Assembly (NCBI GenBank): GCA_029262315.1
Contig: JAJCZP010000264.1
Span: 1-59,710 of the forward strand
Source: Deltaproteobacteria bacterium
Lineage (GTDB): Bacteria > Desulfobacterota > Binatia > UTPRO1
Direction of reading: 5' to 3'
DNA length: 59,710 nucleotides
A program made the position numbers and the translations under genes. The notes beneath the pieces were generated by a model. It was not told the DNA's origin. It searched no databases and saw only the letters and a list, made by a program, of their open reading frames with translations. Every line of letters starts with the position of its first letter. The first letter of the stretch is position 1. Positions 1 through 8,377 of this stretch are shown here, one piece after another.

Positions 1-586
1 GCTCCCGCAGCATCGCGACGGAGGGCGCGGGATCGCGCCCGAGAAAGAAACCCATCCCCGGATCGACGATCAGTCGGTCTCGCGCGACGCCTGCCGCCTG
101 GAGTCGCGCCAACCTATCGGCAAAGAAGCCGTAGACACCCCGCACGACCGTCTCGGCGTCGGTCGACGTCCGCGTCGCCGGCCCCCGGCGCTGCACGGAG
201 TGCATGACGACGAGCCGGCAGGTCGCGGCGGCGAGCGCGCCGTACACGCCCTCGTCGGGAAAGCCCTGAATGTCGTTCAGGTAGGCGACGCCGCAGGCGG
301 CGGCCCAGCACTGCGTCTCGGACCGCCACGAATCCACCGATACGGCGATCCCCTCGGCGACAAGCGGAGCGACGAGCGGCTCCAGCCGGCGAATCTCCTC
401 GGCGGCCGGCACGGGGGCCGCGTCGGGATTGCTCGAGGCTGGACCGAGTTCCACGATGTGCGCCCCATCAGCCACGAGCTGGCGCGCATGCGCCAGCGCG
501 GCCTCTGGCGCCAAATAGCGCCCACCATCCGAGAAGGAATCGCTGGTGACGTTCACGATACCGACGATGCGGGGAGCGGTCGCCAC
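1..586 (-). CDS. folP: dihydropteroate synthase, N-terminal ~195 codons (C-terminus off the left edge)
   Basis: Folate biosynthesis enzyme joining p-aminobenzoate to the pterin pyrophosphate in the cytosol. The reverse strand reads the family signature VNVTSDSFSDGG close to the N-terminus, then a pterin-binding TIM-barrel pattern with VDSWRSE, LNDIQGFPD, MHSVQ and VDPGMGFFLG. The start is taken as GTG at 586, about nine codons before the signature; a TTG 12 codons further upstream is possible. The gene runs off the window, so the last quarter of a roughly 270-residue protein is missing. It is divergent from mrpA, leaving about 115 bases for both promoters. The VDPGMGFFLG variant differs from the enterobacterial DPGFGFGK form, so a divergent DHPS paralogue is possible. 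Confidence 0.85.
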   Translation of the reverse strand, partial: MATAPRIVGIVNVTSDSFSDGGRYLAPEAALAHARQLVADGAHIVELGPASSNPDAAPVPAAEEIRRLEPLVAPLVAEGIAVSVDSWRSETQCWAAACGVAYLNDIQGFPDEGVYGALAAATCRLVVMHSVQRRGPATRTSTDAETVVRGVYGFFADRLARLQAAGVARDRLIVDPGMGFFLGRDPAPSVAMLRE

Positions 587-684
587 GTCTCCGGCGTTAC
601 CAGCCCCCCCCGCCCCGCTCAAACCGAAGGGCCCGCAGCGGCAGCGTGGCATTCTCCGAAGCATGTGCTAGGAGGACCCGCGCC

Positions 685-705
685 ATGAGGTCTCGGACCG
701 GGTGA
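685..705 (+). other. six-codon leader ORF overlapping the mrpA start
   Basis: ATG at 685 begins a mini-ORF encoding MRSRTG and ending in TGA at 703-705. It sits nine bases after a perfect AGGAGG at 670-675. Its stop overlaps the GTG start of mrpA (GTGA, 702-705). The strong Shine-Dalgarno is about 26 bases from the mrpA GTG, too far to serve it directly, and mrpA has no in-frame start between its upstream stop (669-671) and 702. Translational coupling from the mini-ORF to mrpA is therefore plausible. This is inference from spacing only. Confidence 0.4.
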
Positions 706-3062
706 GGCTGTCCCTGCTCGTAATCCCCATCCTGCCGATGATCTTGGCAGGACTGCTCCCCAGTGCGGGCCGCCTCGGCCACCGCGGCCTGCCGCTCGTC
801 TGCGGTGCGGTCGCCAGCGTGACGCTCCTTTTGGCGCTTCGCGTCGCAGCGCCCGCGTTCTCCGGACACGCGGTTACCGCCACGATTCCGTGGGCACCGG
901 CGACGGGCCTCAATCTGACCTTTCTCGTCGACGGGCTGTCGCTTCTCTTCCTGTTGCTGATTCTCGGCATCGGCCTCCTCGTCATTGCCTTTGCCCGCTT
1001 CTACCTCTCACCTGACGAGAATCTGCCGCGATTCTACGCCTCGCTGATGCTCTTCATGGCCGCGATGCTCGGCGTCGTGACGGCGGGCAACCTGTTGCTG
1101 CTGGTCGTGTTCTGGGAGCTGACGAGCATCTCGTCCTTCCTGCTGATCGGTTTCTGGGATCGTGATCCCGCGGCCCGCAGCGGCGCCTACCAGTCGCTGA
1201 TCGTGACCGGCATCGGCGGCCTCGCGCTGCTCGCAGGCGTCCTCGTCCTTGGTGGCGCCGCGGGCACGTTCGACATTGTCGCCCTCGCCGCTCGGGGTGC
1301 CGAGATCCGTGCACTACCCGAGATGCCCGTCGCGCTCGGCCTGATCCTGGTCGGCGCCTTCACCAAGTCGGCGCAGGTGCCGTTTCATTTCTGGCTGCCG
1401 AGTGCGATGGCCGCACCGACCCCGGTGAGCGCCTACCTGCACTCCGCAACGATGGTCAAAGCCGGGATCTTTCTGCTGGCGCGGCTGTGGACGATCTTTG
1501 CGGCCACCGAGCTTTGGTTCTACGCGGTCACGGGCTTTGGCGCCGCCACCATGCTGGTCGGCGGCTGGGGCGCCCTCCGCCACACCGACCTGAAACGCCT
1601 GCTCGCCTACTCGACGATCAGCCAGCTCGGCTTGATCACGATGCTGTACGGACTCGGCACGCGCGAGGCGGCGCTCGCCGCCACGTTCCACATTCTGAAT
1701 CACGCGTCGTTCAAGGCGGCGCTGTTCATGAGCGCGGGCATCATCGATCACGAGGCCGGCACCCGCGACTTCGCGCAACTGGGCGGGCTCCGCCGGCACC
1801 TGCCGCGCATGACCATTCTCGTCGGCATCGCCGCGGCCTCGATGGCTGGCATCCCGCCGCTGAACGGATTCATGAGCAAGGAGCTCTTCTACGAAGCCAC
1901 GCTGCCCGCGCATATGGCGGACAGCATCGGGGCAAGCCTCGGCGCCAGCTGGCCGTGGCTGCTACCGGTGGTCGCCGTGCTCGGAAGCACCCTCACCATG
2001 GCATACTGCCTCCGACTCGTGATCGGAACATTCTTTGGGCCCGAGGGCCCCTACCCGCAGCACCCGCACGAGCCCCCGGCCGGCATGCGCGCGCCGGTCG
2101 AACTTCTGGCGACATTTTGCGTGGCGGTCGGATTCCTGCCGGGGCTGATCGCCGAACCGCTGATCGCCACCGCAACCAGCGCGGTCGTCGGCGCACACGT
2201 GCATCCGCACCTGGCGTTGTGGCACGGCCTGAATCCGGCCCTCCTCATGACCCTGATCGGCCTCAGCGCGGGCGCCGCGCTGTACGCCGCGCGCCGCGGG
2301 AGCGCCCGGCGCGCGCTCCCGCCTCGCCTCGGACGGACGGCCGGCGAGCTCTACGATGTCGCCATTCACGGCATGATGGACAGTGCCCGCGCCTTGACGA
2401 GTCGATACCAAACAGGCCGGCTCCGCACCTACATCCTGACGATCCTCGGGCTGCTGTTGGTGCTCGCGGGTTGGCATGCGTGGCACGCGAGCTGGCCGGG
2501 CGCTGGCGGCGCGGCTCCCCTGCCCGCCCGCATGCCCATGACCGCGGTCCCACGCGGCGCGATGGTCATCACCGTGCTCACCATCGCCGGAGCCGCGTCG
2601 GTGTGCGCGCTCTACCGACATCGCTGGCCGAGCATTCTTGCGCTCGGGCTCGTCGGCGCCCTGGTCGCCATCTACTTCGCGTGGATGAGCGCTCCCGACC
2701 TCGTCCTCACGCAGCTCCTCGTCGAGTCGGTGACGACGATTCTCGTCGTCCTGGTTCTCTACTTCCTGCCGCGGAAGACGCGCGACCGCGAACCGCGGCT
2801 TCGGCTGATCCTCGACGGCGCCTTCGCGCTCCTCGTCGGCGTGAGCGCGAGCGCGGTGATCTATGCCATTCTGCGGCGCCCCTTCGAATCGATCTCGAGC
2901 TACCACATCGCGAACAGCCTCGAGGGCGCGGGCGGCGGCAACGTCGTCAACGTCATCCTCGTCGACTTCCGCGGCTACGACACGCTCGGCGAGATCACCG
3001 TCCTCAGCATCGCCGCGATCGGTGTCCTGGCCCTCGTGCAGGCGGGGAGGCGCACGACGTGA
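702..3062 (+). CDS. mrpA: Mrp-type Na+/H+ antiporter subunit A
   Basis: Large membrane subunit of the cation/proton antiporter complex that exports Na+ (or K+) in exchange for protons. The 786 residues match full-length MrpA. A NuoL-like proton-channel domain fills roughly the first 500 residues, and the C-terminal third carries the MbhD/MbhE-like segments. Visible channel residues include Glu139 in FWELTS, Lys222 in GAFTKSAQ and the Lys of HSATMVKAG; the first two correspond to residues essential in Bacillus MrpA. The start is GTG, the only in-frame option after the upstream stop. It opens the seven-gene operon and its stop overlaps the mrpB GTG by four bases. Confidence 0.95.
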   Translation: MRLSLLVIPILPMILAGLLPSAGRLGHRGLPLVCGAVASVTLLLALRVAAPAFSGHAVTATIPWAPATGLNLTFLVDGLSLLFLLLILGIGLLVIAFARFYLSPDENLPRFYASLMLFMAAMLGVVTAGNLLLLVVFWELTSISSFLLIGFWDRDPAARSGAYQSLIVTGIGGLALLAGVLVLGGAAGTFDIVALAARGAEIRALPEMPVALGLILVGAFTKSAQVPFHFWLPSAMAAPTPVSAYLHSATMVKAGIFLLARLWTIFAATELWFYAVTGFGAATMLVGGWGALRHTDLKRLLAYSTISQLGLITMLYGLGTREAALAATFHILNHASFKAALFMSAGIIDHEAGTRDFAQLGGLRRHLPRMTILVGIAAASMAGIPPLNGFMSKELFYEATLPAHMADSIGASLGASWPWLLPVVAVLGSTLTMAYCLRLVIGTFFGPEGPYPQHPHEPPAGMRAPVELLATFCVAVGFLPGLIAEPLIATATSAVVGAHVHPHLALWHGLNPALLMTLIGLSAGAALYAARRGSARRALPPRLGRTAGELYDVAIHGMMDSARALTSRYQTGRLRTYILTILGLLLVLAGWHAWHASWPGAGGAAPLPARMPMTAVPRGAMVITVLTIAGAASVCALYRHRWPSILALGLVGALVAIYFAWMSAPDLVLTQLLVESVTTILVVLVLYFLPRKTRDREPRLRLILDGAFALLVGVSASAVIYAILRRPFESISSYHIANSLEGAGGGNVVNVILVDFRGYDTLGEITVLSIAAIGVLALVQAGRRTT

Positions 3063-3463
3063 ACTCACCCCTGCTCACCATGGTCGCGCGCATCCTGCTG
3101 CCCCCGGCGCTGCTCTTCGCGGCCTATCTCTTCTTCCGAGGTCACAACCTGCCCGGAGGCGGTTTCGTGGCCGGACTGATGACGGCGGCCACGATCATCC
3201 TGCAGTACGTCGCCACGGGTCGGGCACGGGTCTACGCGCCCGTCGAGGCACAACGCCTGATCGGCTGGGGCCTCGCTCTCGCCGCGATCACGGGCATCGG
3301 CGCGCTAATGGCTGGGATGCCGTTTCTCACCAGCACCTTCGGCCATATCGAGATCCCGCTCCTCGGGCACTTCGAGGCCTCGACCGCGTCACTCTTCGAC
3401 CTCGGGGTCTTCCTCGTCGTCGCGGGGGTCACGCTCACCATCTTGCTGGCAATCGAGGATTGA
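3059..3463 (+). CDS. mrpB: Mrp antiporter subunit B
   Basis: Small hydrophobic subunit of the Mrp complex, 134 residues with about four membrane helices. The family-typical segment FFRGHNLPGGGFVAGLM is near residues 21-37. The start is the GTG at 3059, overlapping the mrpA stop as GTGA; a longer reading frame upstream is only mrpA read out of frame. The gene ends one base before mrpC, so translation along the operon is probably coupled. Confidence 0.93.
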   Translation: MNSPLLTMVARILLPPALLFAAYLFFRGHNLPGGGFVAGLMTAATIILQYVATGRARVYAPVEAQRLIGWGLALAAITGIGALMAGMPFLTSTFGHIEIPLLGHFEASTASLFDLGVFLVVAGVTLTILLAIED

Positions 3464-3464
3464 G

Positions 3465-3797
3465 ATGGAGCTACTGGTTGCCGTGACGATTGGGGGGCTC
3501 TTCGCAGCGGCGACGTTCATGCTGCTGCGCCCGAGCAGCTTCCCGGTCGTTCTCGGCACGATCCTGGTCAGCCACGGCATCAACCTGCTCCTCGTCGCCA
3601 TGGGGCGCGTCCGTCTGGGCAGCGCTCCCATCCTCTCCAGCACCACTGGCCCACCAGCTGACCCGCTCGCGCAAGCGCTGGTCCTCACGGCCATCGTCAT
3701 CTCGTTTGGCATGACCGCCTTCCTGCTCGTCCTCGCGTACCGTGGATACCAACGCGCGGAGAGTGACAGCGTCGATCTGGAGGCCGACCATGGCTGA
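3465..3797 (+). CDS. mrpC: Mrp antiporter subunit C (NuoK-like)
   Basis: NuoK-homologous subunit, 110 residues with three predicted membrane helices. The pattern FPVVLGTILVSHGINLLLV followed by a Pro- and Asp-containing loop and a conserved third helix is that of MrpC/MnhC. The usual length is 110-115 residues. It begins one base after mrpB and overlaps mrpD by eight bases. Confidence 0.94.
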   Translation: MELLVAVTIGGLFAAATFMLLRPSSFPVVLGTILVSHGINLLLVAMGRVRLGSAPILSSTTGPPADPLAQALVLTAIVISFGMTAFLLVLAYRGYQRAESDSVDLEADHG

Positions 3798-5289
3798 GTG
3801 GGCGATCGTCCCGGTCCTCTGGCCGCTGCTCACCGCCATCGTCCTGATCATGCAGGGCGGGACGCCGGGACGGCAGCGGACGATCAGCATCCTCTCGCTG
3901 CTCGGACTGATCGCGTTCGAGCTGGTTCTCGCTGCCTCCGTCACCGATGGATCGATCCTCGTGCATCGCGCCGGCAACTGGCGGGCGCCGTATGGCATCG
4001 TCCTGGTCATCGACCGCCTGGCGATCATCATGCTGTTGCTCGCGGGGGTCACCGCGCTGGCCATCCTGTCGTACGACGCCGCCGACCCCGACCCGGTCAT
4101 CGAGCGCCTGCCCTTCTTCTTCCCCCTCTTTCAGTTTCTCATGATGGGTCTGAACGGCGCCTTCATCACGGGAGACCTCTTCAACCTGTTCGTCTTCTTC
4201 GAGGTGCTCCTCATCAGCTCGTACGGCCTCGTCACACTCGGCGCGACGGCACGGCAACTGCGCGCGGGCCTGCAGTTCATGGTGCTGAACCTCGTCAACT
4301 CGGCGCTCTTTCTGTTCGGTGTTGGCGTACTCTACGGCCTCACCGGCACCCTCAACATGGCCGATCTCGCGCAGAAGGTCCCCCTGCTGCCACCGAGTGA
4401 TACCGCGCTCATGCAGGTGGCCATGATGACGCTCCTGATCGTATTCGCCGGCAAGGCGGCATTGCTGCCACTCGCCTTCTGGCTTCCCGACACCTATCCG
4501 ACTCCACCGCCGGCGATCTCGGCGATGTTCGGCGGTATCGCGACCAAAGTCGGCGTGTACGCGATCCTGCGGGTGTTCACGACGGTGTTCGCCGATGTCC
4601 GCGCGCCGGGAGCAGAGGTACTGATGGCCCTCGGCATCGTCTCGATGCTGATCGGCGTCCTCGGCGCCGTCGCGCAAACGGAGCTACGCCGCCTGCTCTC
4701 GTTCCACATCGTGAGCCAGATTGGCTATCTCGCCTTCGGCATCGGATTGTTTACGATCAGTGGGGTGGCTGGCGCACTCTTCTATCTGGTGCACTACACG
4801 ATCGTGAAGTGCGCGCTGTTTCTCGTCAGTGGCGCGGCCGAGCGCCTCGGCGGCTCGGCGGATCTCAAGAAGCTCGGTGGCATTGCGCACCTCTCCCCCG
4901 CGCTTGCCGCACTGTTCTTCGTCGCCGCCGTGTCACTGGCCGGGCTGCCGCCCACGAGCGGGTTCTTCAGCAAGTTCCTGGTCGCCTCCGCCGGCATCGA
5001 AGCCGGGCGCTATTTCGGGGTTACCATCTGCTTCGTCGCCGGCATTCTGACGCTCTTCTCGATGATGAAGATCTGGACGATGGGCTTCTGGGGCGACCCG
5101 CCCGCAACCACCGCGCCCGCGCCGCCGCGGCGCGGGGTGTTGCTGGCCACCGGCCTCCTCGTGTCGTTCTCTGTCACGCTGGCCGTGGGCGCCGAACCGC
5201 TCTATCAGTTCACGACAGCGACCGCGGCGCAGGTACTCGATACGGCGGGATACGTCGAGGCCGTCTTCGCGCCCGGCGGTCGGCCATGA
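3790..5289 (+). CDS. mrpD: Mrp antiporter subunit D (NuoN/NuoM-like)
   Basis: Second antiporter-like channel subunit, 499 residues with about 14 membrane helices. The catalytic-type Glu138 lies in FVFFEVLLISSYGL and the channel lysine in FAGKAALLPLAFWLP. The start is ATG 3790, overlapping the mrpC stop; a longer frame beginning at 3742 is mrpC shadow. The stop overlaps the mrpE ATG as ATGA. Confidence 0.95.
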   Translation: MAEWAIVPVLWPLLTAIVLIMQGGTPGRQRTISILSLLGLIAFELVLAASVTDGSILVHRAGNWRAPYGIVLVIDRLAIIMLLLAGVTALAILSYDAADPDPVIERLPFFFPLFQFLMMGLNGAFITGDLFNLFVFFEVLLISSYGLVTLGATARQLRAGLQFMVLNLVNSALFLFGVGVLYGLTGTLNMADLAQKVPLLPPSDTALMQVAMMTLLIVFAGKAALLPLAFWLPDTYPTPPPAISAMFGGIATKVGVYAILRVFTTVFADVRAPGAEVLMALGIVSMLIGVLGAVAQTELRRLLSFHIVSQIGYLAFGIGLFTISGVAGALFYLVHYTIVKCALFLVSGAAERLGGSADLKKLGGIAHLSPALAALFFVAAVSLAGLPPTSGFFSKFLVASAGIEAGRYFGVTICFVAGILTLFSMMKIWTMGFWGDPPATTAPAPPRRGVLLATGLLVSFSVTLAVGAEPLYQFTTATAAQVLDTAGYVEAVFAPGGRP

Positions 5290-5771
5290 GGTATCCGGCC
5301 TACAACGCGGTCCTGGCGCTCGTTTGGATGGCGCTAAACCACGGCTTTACCATCGGCGACTTCCTGATCGGCTACACCCTCGGCATGCTGATCCTGTACG
5401 TGCACCAGGCCTTCTGGAGCGAACGCGTACGGATCGTGCGACCCGGAACCGCCCTGCGCCTCATGGGCGTCTTCCTCTGGGAAGTCGTGAAGGCCAACGT
5501 CCAAGTGGCGCGTATCGTCCTCGATCCGCGCGTGCCCATCACGCCGGCGTTCATCGCCATCCCTCTGACACTGAAAGACGACTTCACCATTACGACACTG
5601 GCAAACATGATCACGCTCACCCCCGGTACGCTGACGGTCGACATCGCCAAGGATCGCTCGGCGCTCTACGTCCACTGTCTCTCGACGGACGACGTCGAGG
5701 CGGTGCGGGCACAGATCAAGCGGGACTTCGAGCGCCCACTCGACGAGGCAATCCGATGCTCGCCACTGTAA
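5286..5771 (+). CDS. mrpE: Mrp antiporter subunit E
   Basis: Subunit E of the Mrp complex, 161 residues. Two N-terminal membrane helices are followed by a cytosolic domain containing LTPGTLTVDI, a hallmark of MrpE/MnhE. The ATG overlaps the mrpD stop by four bases, and the end overlaps mrpF by 16 bases, an unusually long overlap for this operon. Confidence 0.93.
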   Translation: MRYPAYNAVLALVWMALNHGFTIGDFLIGYTLGMLILYVHQAFWSERVRIVRPGTALRLMGVFLWEVVKANVQVARIVLDPRVPITPAFIAIPLTLKDDFTITTLANMITLTPGTLTVDIAKDRSALYVHCLSTDDVEAVRAQIKRDFERPLDEAIRCSPL

Positions 5772-6025
5772 CGTCGATCGTCATGTTCGGCCTGGCGCTG
5801 TCCATGGCGCTGTGCGCCTATCGGCTGTTTCGCGGCCCCGCCGTCGTCGATCGCCTGCTGGCCGTCGACACCATCTCGACCAACCTGCTGGCGTTCCTGA
5901 TCGTCCTGTCGATCGATCAACGGACCGACGTCTACCTGGACAGCGTGATCGTGCTGGCCCTGCTCGCCTTCGTCGCCACCGTGGCCATTGCCAAAGCGCT
6001 GGTATGGGGGCGGATCATTGACTAG
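5756..6025 (+). CDS. mrpF: Mrp antiporter subunit F
   Basis: Small subunit of 89 residues with three membrane helices and the typical segment RGPAVVDRLLAVDT. It lies inside the operon, starting within the end of mrpE and ending eight bases into the proposed start of mrpG. Confidence 0.92.
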   Translation: MLATVTSIVMFGLALSMALCAYRLFRGPAVVDRLLAVDTISTNLLAFLIVLSIDQRTDVYLDSVIVLALLAFVATVAIAKALVWGRIID

Positions 6026-6389
6026 CGGCGCGGAAATCCTGGCCAGTGTGCTGCTCCTGATCGGCCTGGCCTTCACCCTCCTCGGATCCGTAGGCCTGGT
6101 ACGCTTCCCGGACTTCTACACGCGCATGCACGCCCCCACGAAGGCCACCACACTGGGCGTGAGCAGTATGGCGCTGGCAGCCGTGCTCGTGATCCCCGGC
6201 GGGATCGTGGCCGTCCTCATGAAGGCGCTGACCATCATCGCCTTCTTGTTCCTGACGGCGCCGATCGGCGCGCACATGATGGCACGCGCCGCCCGCAGCG
6301 GCGGGATCGCCCCCTGCGAGGAGACGCGCATCGACGAGATGCCGACCGAGCCGGTCGGGGAGGATGACGGCGGGCACCCAGCTGGCTGA
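6018..6389 (+). CDS. mrpG: Mrp antiporter subunit G
   Basis: Last subunit of the operon, about 123 residues. It has the MnhG signature GLVRFPDFYTRMHAPTKATT and three helices, followed by a charged tail. The start chosen is TTG 6018 (reading MTSGAEIL), which overlaps the mrpF stop by eight bases like the other junctions. A start at 5988 would add ten residues that look like mrpF read out of frame. The gene is convergent with the thiolase 32 bases away. Confidence 0.9.
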   Translation: MTSGAEILASVLLLIGLAFTLLGSVGLVRFPDFYTRMHAPTKATTLGVSSMALAAVLVIPGGIVAVLMKALTIIAFLFLTAPIGAHMMARAARSGGIAPCEETRIDEMPTEPVGEDDGGHPAG

Positions 6390-6421
6390 GCCAGACACAG
6401 GCGCCCGCAGTTACCGATAGC

Positions 6422-7603
6422 TCAGCCGCGCTTGTACATCCCGATCACGCACGCGCCGCCGAGACCGAGATTGTGCTGCAGGGCGACTTTCGCGCCCTCG
6501 ACCTGCCGCTCGCCGGAGAGGCCGCGCAGCTGCTGGTTCAGCTCGAAGCACTGCGCGAGACCAGTCGCGCCGAGGGGATGGCCCTTCGAGAGCAGGCCAC
6601 CGGACGGATTCACCACCCACTTGCCGCCGTAGGTCGTGGCGTCGTCGTCGATGAGCTTTCCGGCCTCGCCTTCACCGCACAGGCCGAGCCCTTCGTAGGT
6701 GATCAGCTCGTTCGGGGTGAAGCAGTCGTGGAGCTCGATGACGTCGATGTCCTCGGGACCGAGACCTGCCTTCTCGTAGACCTGCTTCGCCCCGGCCTTG
6801 GTGAGGTCCTGGCCGACCATCTTGATCAACGACGGAGGATCAAAGGTGGTCGGGAAGTCGGTGGTCATCGCCATGCCCTCGATGGTGACGGGATTGGTGA
6901 TGCCGAGCTTCTTCGCGAACTCTTCGGAGCAGAGGACCGCGGCGGCGCTGCCATCGCTGGTGGGGCAGCACTGGAACTTCGTCAGCGGCTCGAACACCGT
7001 CGGCGCCGCCAGCACCTCTTCGAGGGACGACGCCACGCGGAACTGCGAGCGCTCGTTCTTGACGGCGTGTCGACGGTTCTTGACCGCCACCTTCGCCAGC
7101 TGCTCTTTCGTGGTGCCGTAGCGCTCCATGTGCTCGCGCCCAGCGCCGCCAAACATCTGCGCCGCGGCGGGGGCGTCTGCGTATCCCTGCTTGTCGATCA
7201 TCACCTGAATATGCCGATCCATGGGATGGGTACGGTCCGAGTACTTGGCGCCGAGCGAGCCCCGCTCCATCTTCTCGAAACCAAGAGCGAGGACGCACTC
7301 GTTCAGACCGCTGCCGACGGCCTGATAGCCCATGAAGAGCGCTGTCGAGCCGGTGGAGCAGTTGTTGTTGACGTTGTAGACGGGAACACCCGTGAGGCCG
7401 AGCTGGTAGATCGCCCGTTGCCCGCAGGTCGACTCACCATAGACATAGCCGACGAAGGCCTGCTCGATCTGGTCGTAGGCCACGCCCGCATCCTTCAGCG
7501 CCTGCTCGCCGGCGTCCTTGCTCAGTTCCGGGAAATCCTTCTCTCCCGGCTTGTAGAACTTGGTCATCCCAACTCCGATGACGCATACTTTCCTGAGATC
7601 CAT
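6422..7603 (-). CDS. SCP2-type thiolase / lipid-transfer thiolase
   Basis: Thiolase-fold enzyme of the sterol-carrier/lipid-transfer subgroup, 393 residues. It probably cleaves or condenses beta-ketoacyl-CoA in fatty-acid or sterol side-chain metabolism; the substrate cannot be read from sequence. The nucleophilic Cys82 sits in NNNCSTGS. Later blocks [20 protein letters not shown] and HNLGLGGAC supply the His and second Cys. ATG 7603 is preceded by a strong AAAAGGAGG. It lies 63 bases downstream of the tetR gene on the same strand and is a likely target of that regulator. Confidence 0.9.
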   Translation of the reverse strand: MDLRKVCVIGVGMTKFYKPGEKDFPELSKDAGEQALKDAGVAYDQIEQAFVGYVYGESTCGQRAIYQLGLTGVPVYNVNNNCSTGSTALFMGYQAVGSGLNECVLALGFEKMERGSLGAKYSDRTHPMDRHIQVMIDKQGYADAPAAAQMFGGAGREHMERYGTTKEQLAKVAVKNRRHAVKNERSQFRVASSLEEVLAAPTVFEPLTKFQCCPTSDGSAAAVLCSEEFAKKLGITNPVTIEGMAMTTDFPTTFDPPSLIKMVGQDLTKAGAKQVYEKAGLGPEDIDVIELHDCFTPNELITYEGLGLCGEGEAGKLIDDDATTYGGKWVVNPSGGLLSKGHPLGATGLAQCFELNQQLRGLSGERQVEGAKVALQHNLGLGGACVIGMYKRG

Positions 7604-7666
7604 GTTCGGCCTCCTTTTAGAGTTCGATGCTTGTGGCGATGGTGATGCTCACGCAGGCAGCTGTCA

Positions 7667-8317
7667 TCACGACGCCGAGCGCACCCGCCGTCGCGGCCGT
7701 CCGGGCTGCGGCGCCAAGGCCCGATGGCTCATCCGCACCAACGTATCCGTGAAGCGCTCGAGCTCTTTCGGCCCACCCGCGCCGTTCGTCGGCGCCAGCA
7801 TGTCGCGCGCCGTGAAGTACATGAGCGCGGCTCCCCAGCTGTTCAGCGTGAAAAAGAACGGGTCGATGTCGTCCGCGAAGATCCCCCGCTTCTGACAGGC
7901 CGTCGTGAAAGCCACCGCCTGATCGATCAGCGGTTGGATGTACGTCTGCACGACCGTCACCGCGCTCGGGTGTCGATCAACCGCCGTACGCGCCACCATC
8001 CGTGCGAACTCGGGTTGCTCGCGCATCAGCTGCAGGACCGAACGCGTCAGCTGATCGAGCTGCAGGAACGGGTCGCCGTTGGGCACCAGACTTTCTCGGT
8101 ACAATGGCGCAATGCGTGCGAAGACGTGCTCGTGCGCGGCGACGAACAGCGCCTCTTTGTTCTTGAAATGATAGAAGAGGCTGGGTCGCTGGATGCCGAC
8201 ACGGTCGGCAATTTCCTGCATCTTGGCGCCCGCGAACCCATCGCGCGCGAAGATCGCCTGCGCGGCCTCGATGATCCGTTCGTACGTGTCGTCGGAGGGT
8301 GAAGGGCGGATCGCCAC
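7667..8317 (-). CDS. TetR/AcrR-family transcriptional regulator
   Basis: One-component regulator of 216 residues. The N-terminal HTH covers about residues 10-56, with GFAGAKMQEIADRVG and the typical end SLFYHFKNKEALF. The C-terminal ligand domain is variable and ends in an Arg-rich tail. The GTG start at 8317 has no evident Shine-Dalgarno because a palindrome (8323-8344) occupies that position; leaderless translation or a slightly different start are both possible. Autorepression and control of the downstream thiolase are inferred from position. Confidence 0.88.
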   Translation of the reverse strand: MAIRPSPSDDTYERIIEAAQAIFARDGFAGAKMQEIADRVGIQRPSLFYHFKNKEALFVAAHEHVFARIAPLYRESLVPNGDPFLQLDQLTRSVLQLMREQPEFARMVARTAVDRHPSAVTVVQTYIQPLIDQAVAFTTACQKRGIFADDIDPFFFTLNSWGAALMYFTARDMLAPTNGAGGPKELERFTDTLVRMSHRALAPQPGRPRRRVRSAS

Positions 8318-8322
8318 GGGCC

Positions 8323-8344
8323 GCCTACTTACATGTTAGTAGGC
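8323..8344. promoter_or_regulatory. 22-bp palindrome, probable TetR operator
   Basis: Six-base arms GCCTAC and GTAGGC flank a ten-base centre TTACATGTTA that is itself palindromic except for one pair. It lies six bases upstream of the tetR GTG, in the 60-base gap after htrA. Position and symmetry fit an autoregulatory operator of the TetR family; binding is inferred. Confidence 0.6.
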
Positions 8345-8377
8345 ATTTCGGCAAGTCGCAGAATGCGGGGCGGCTCC

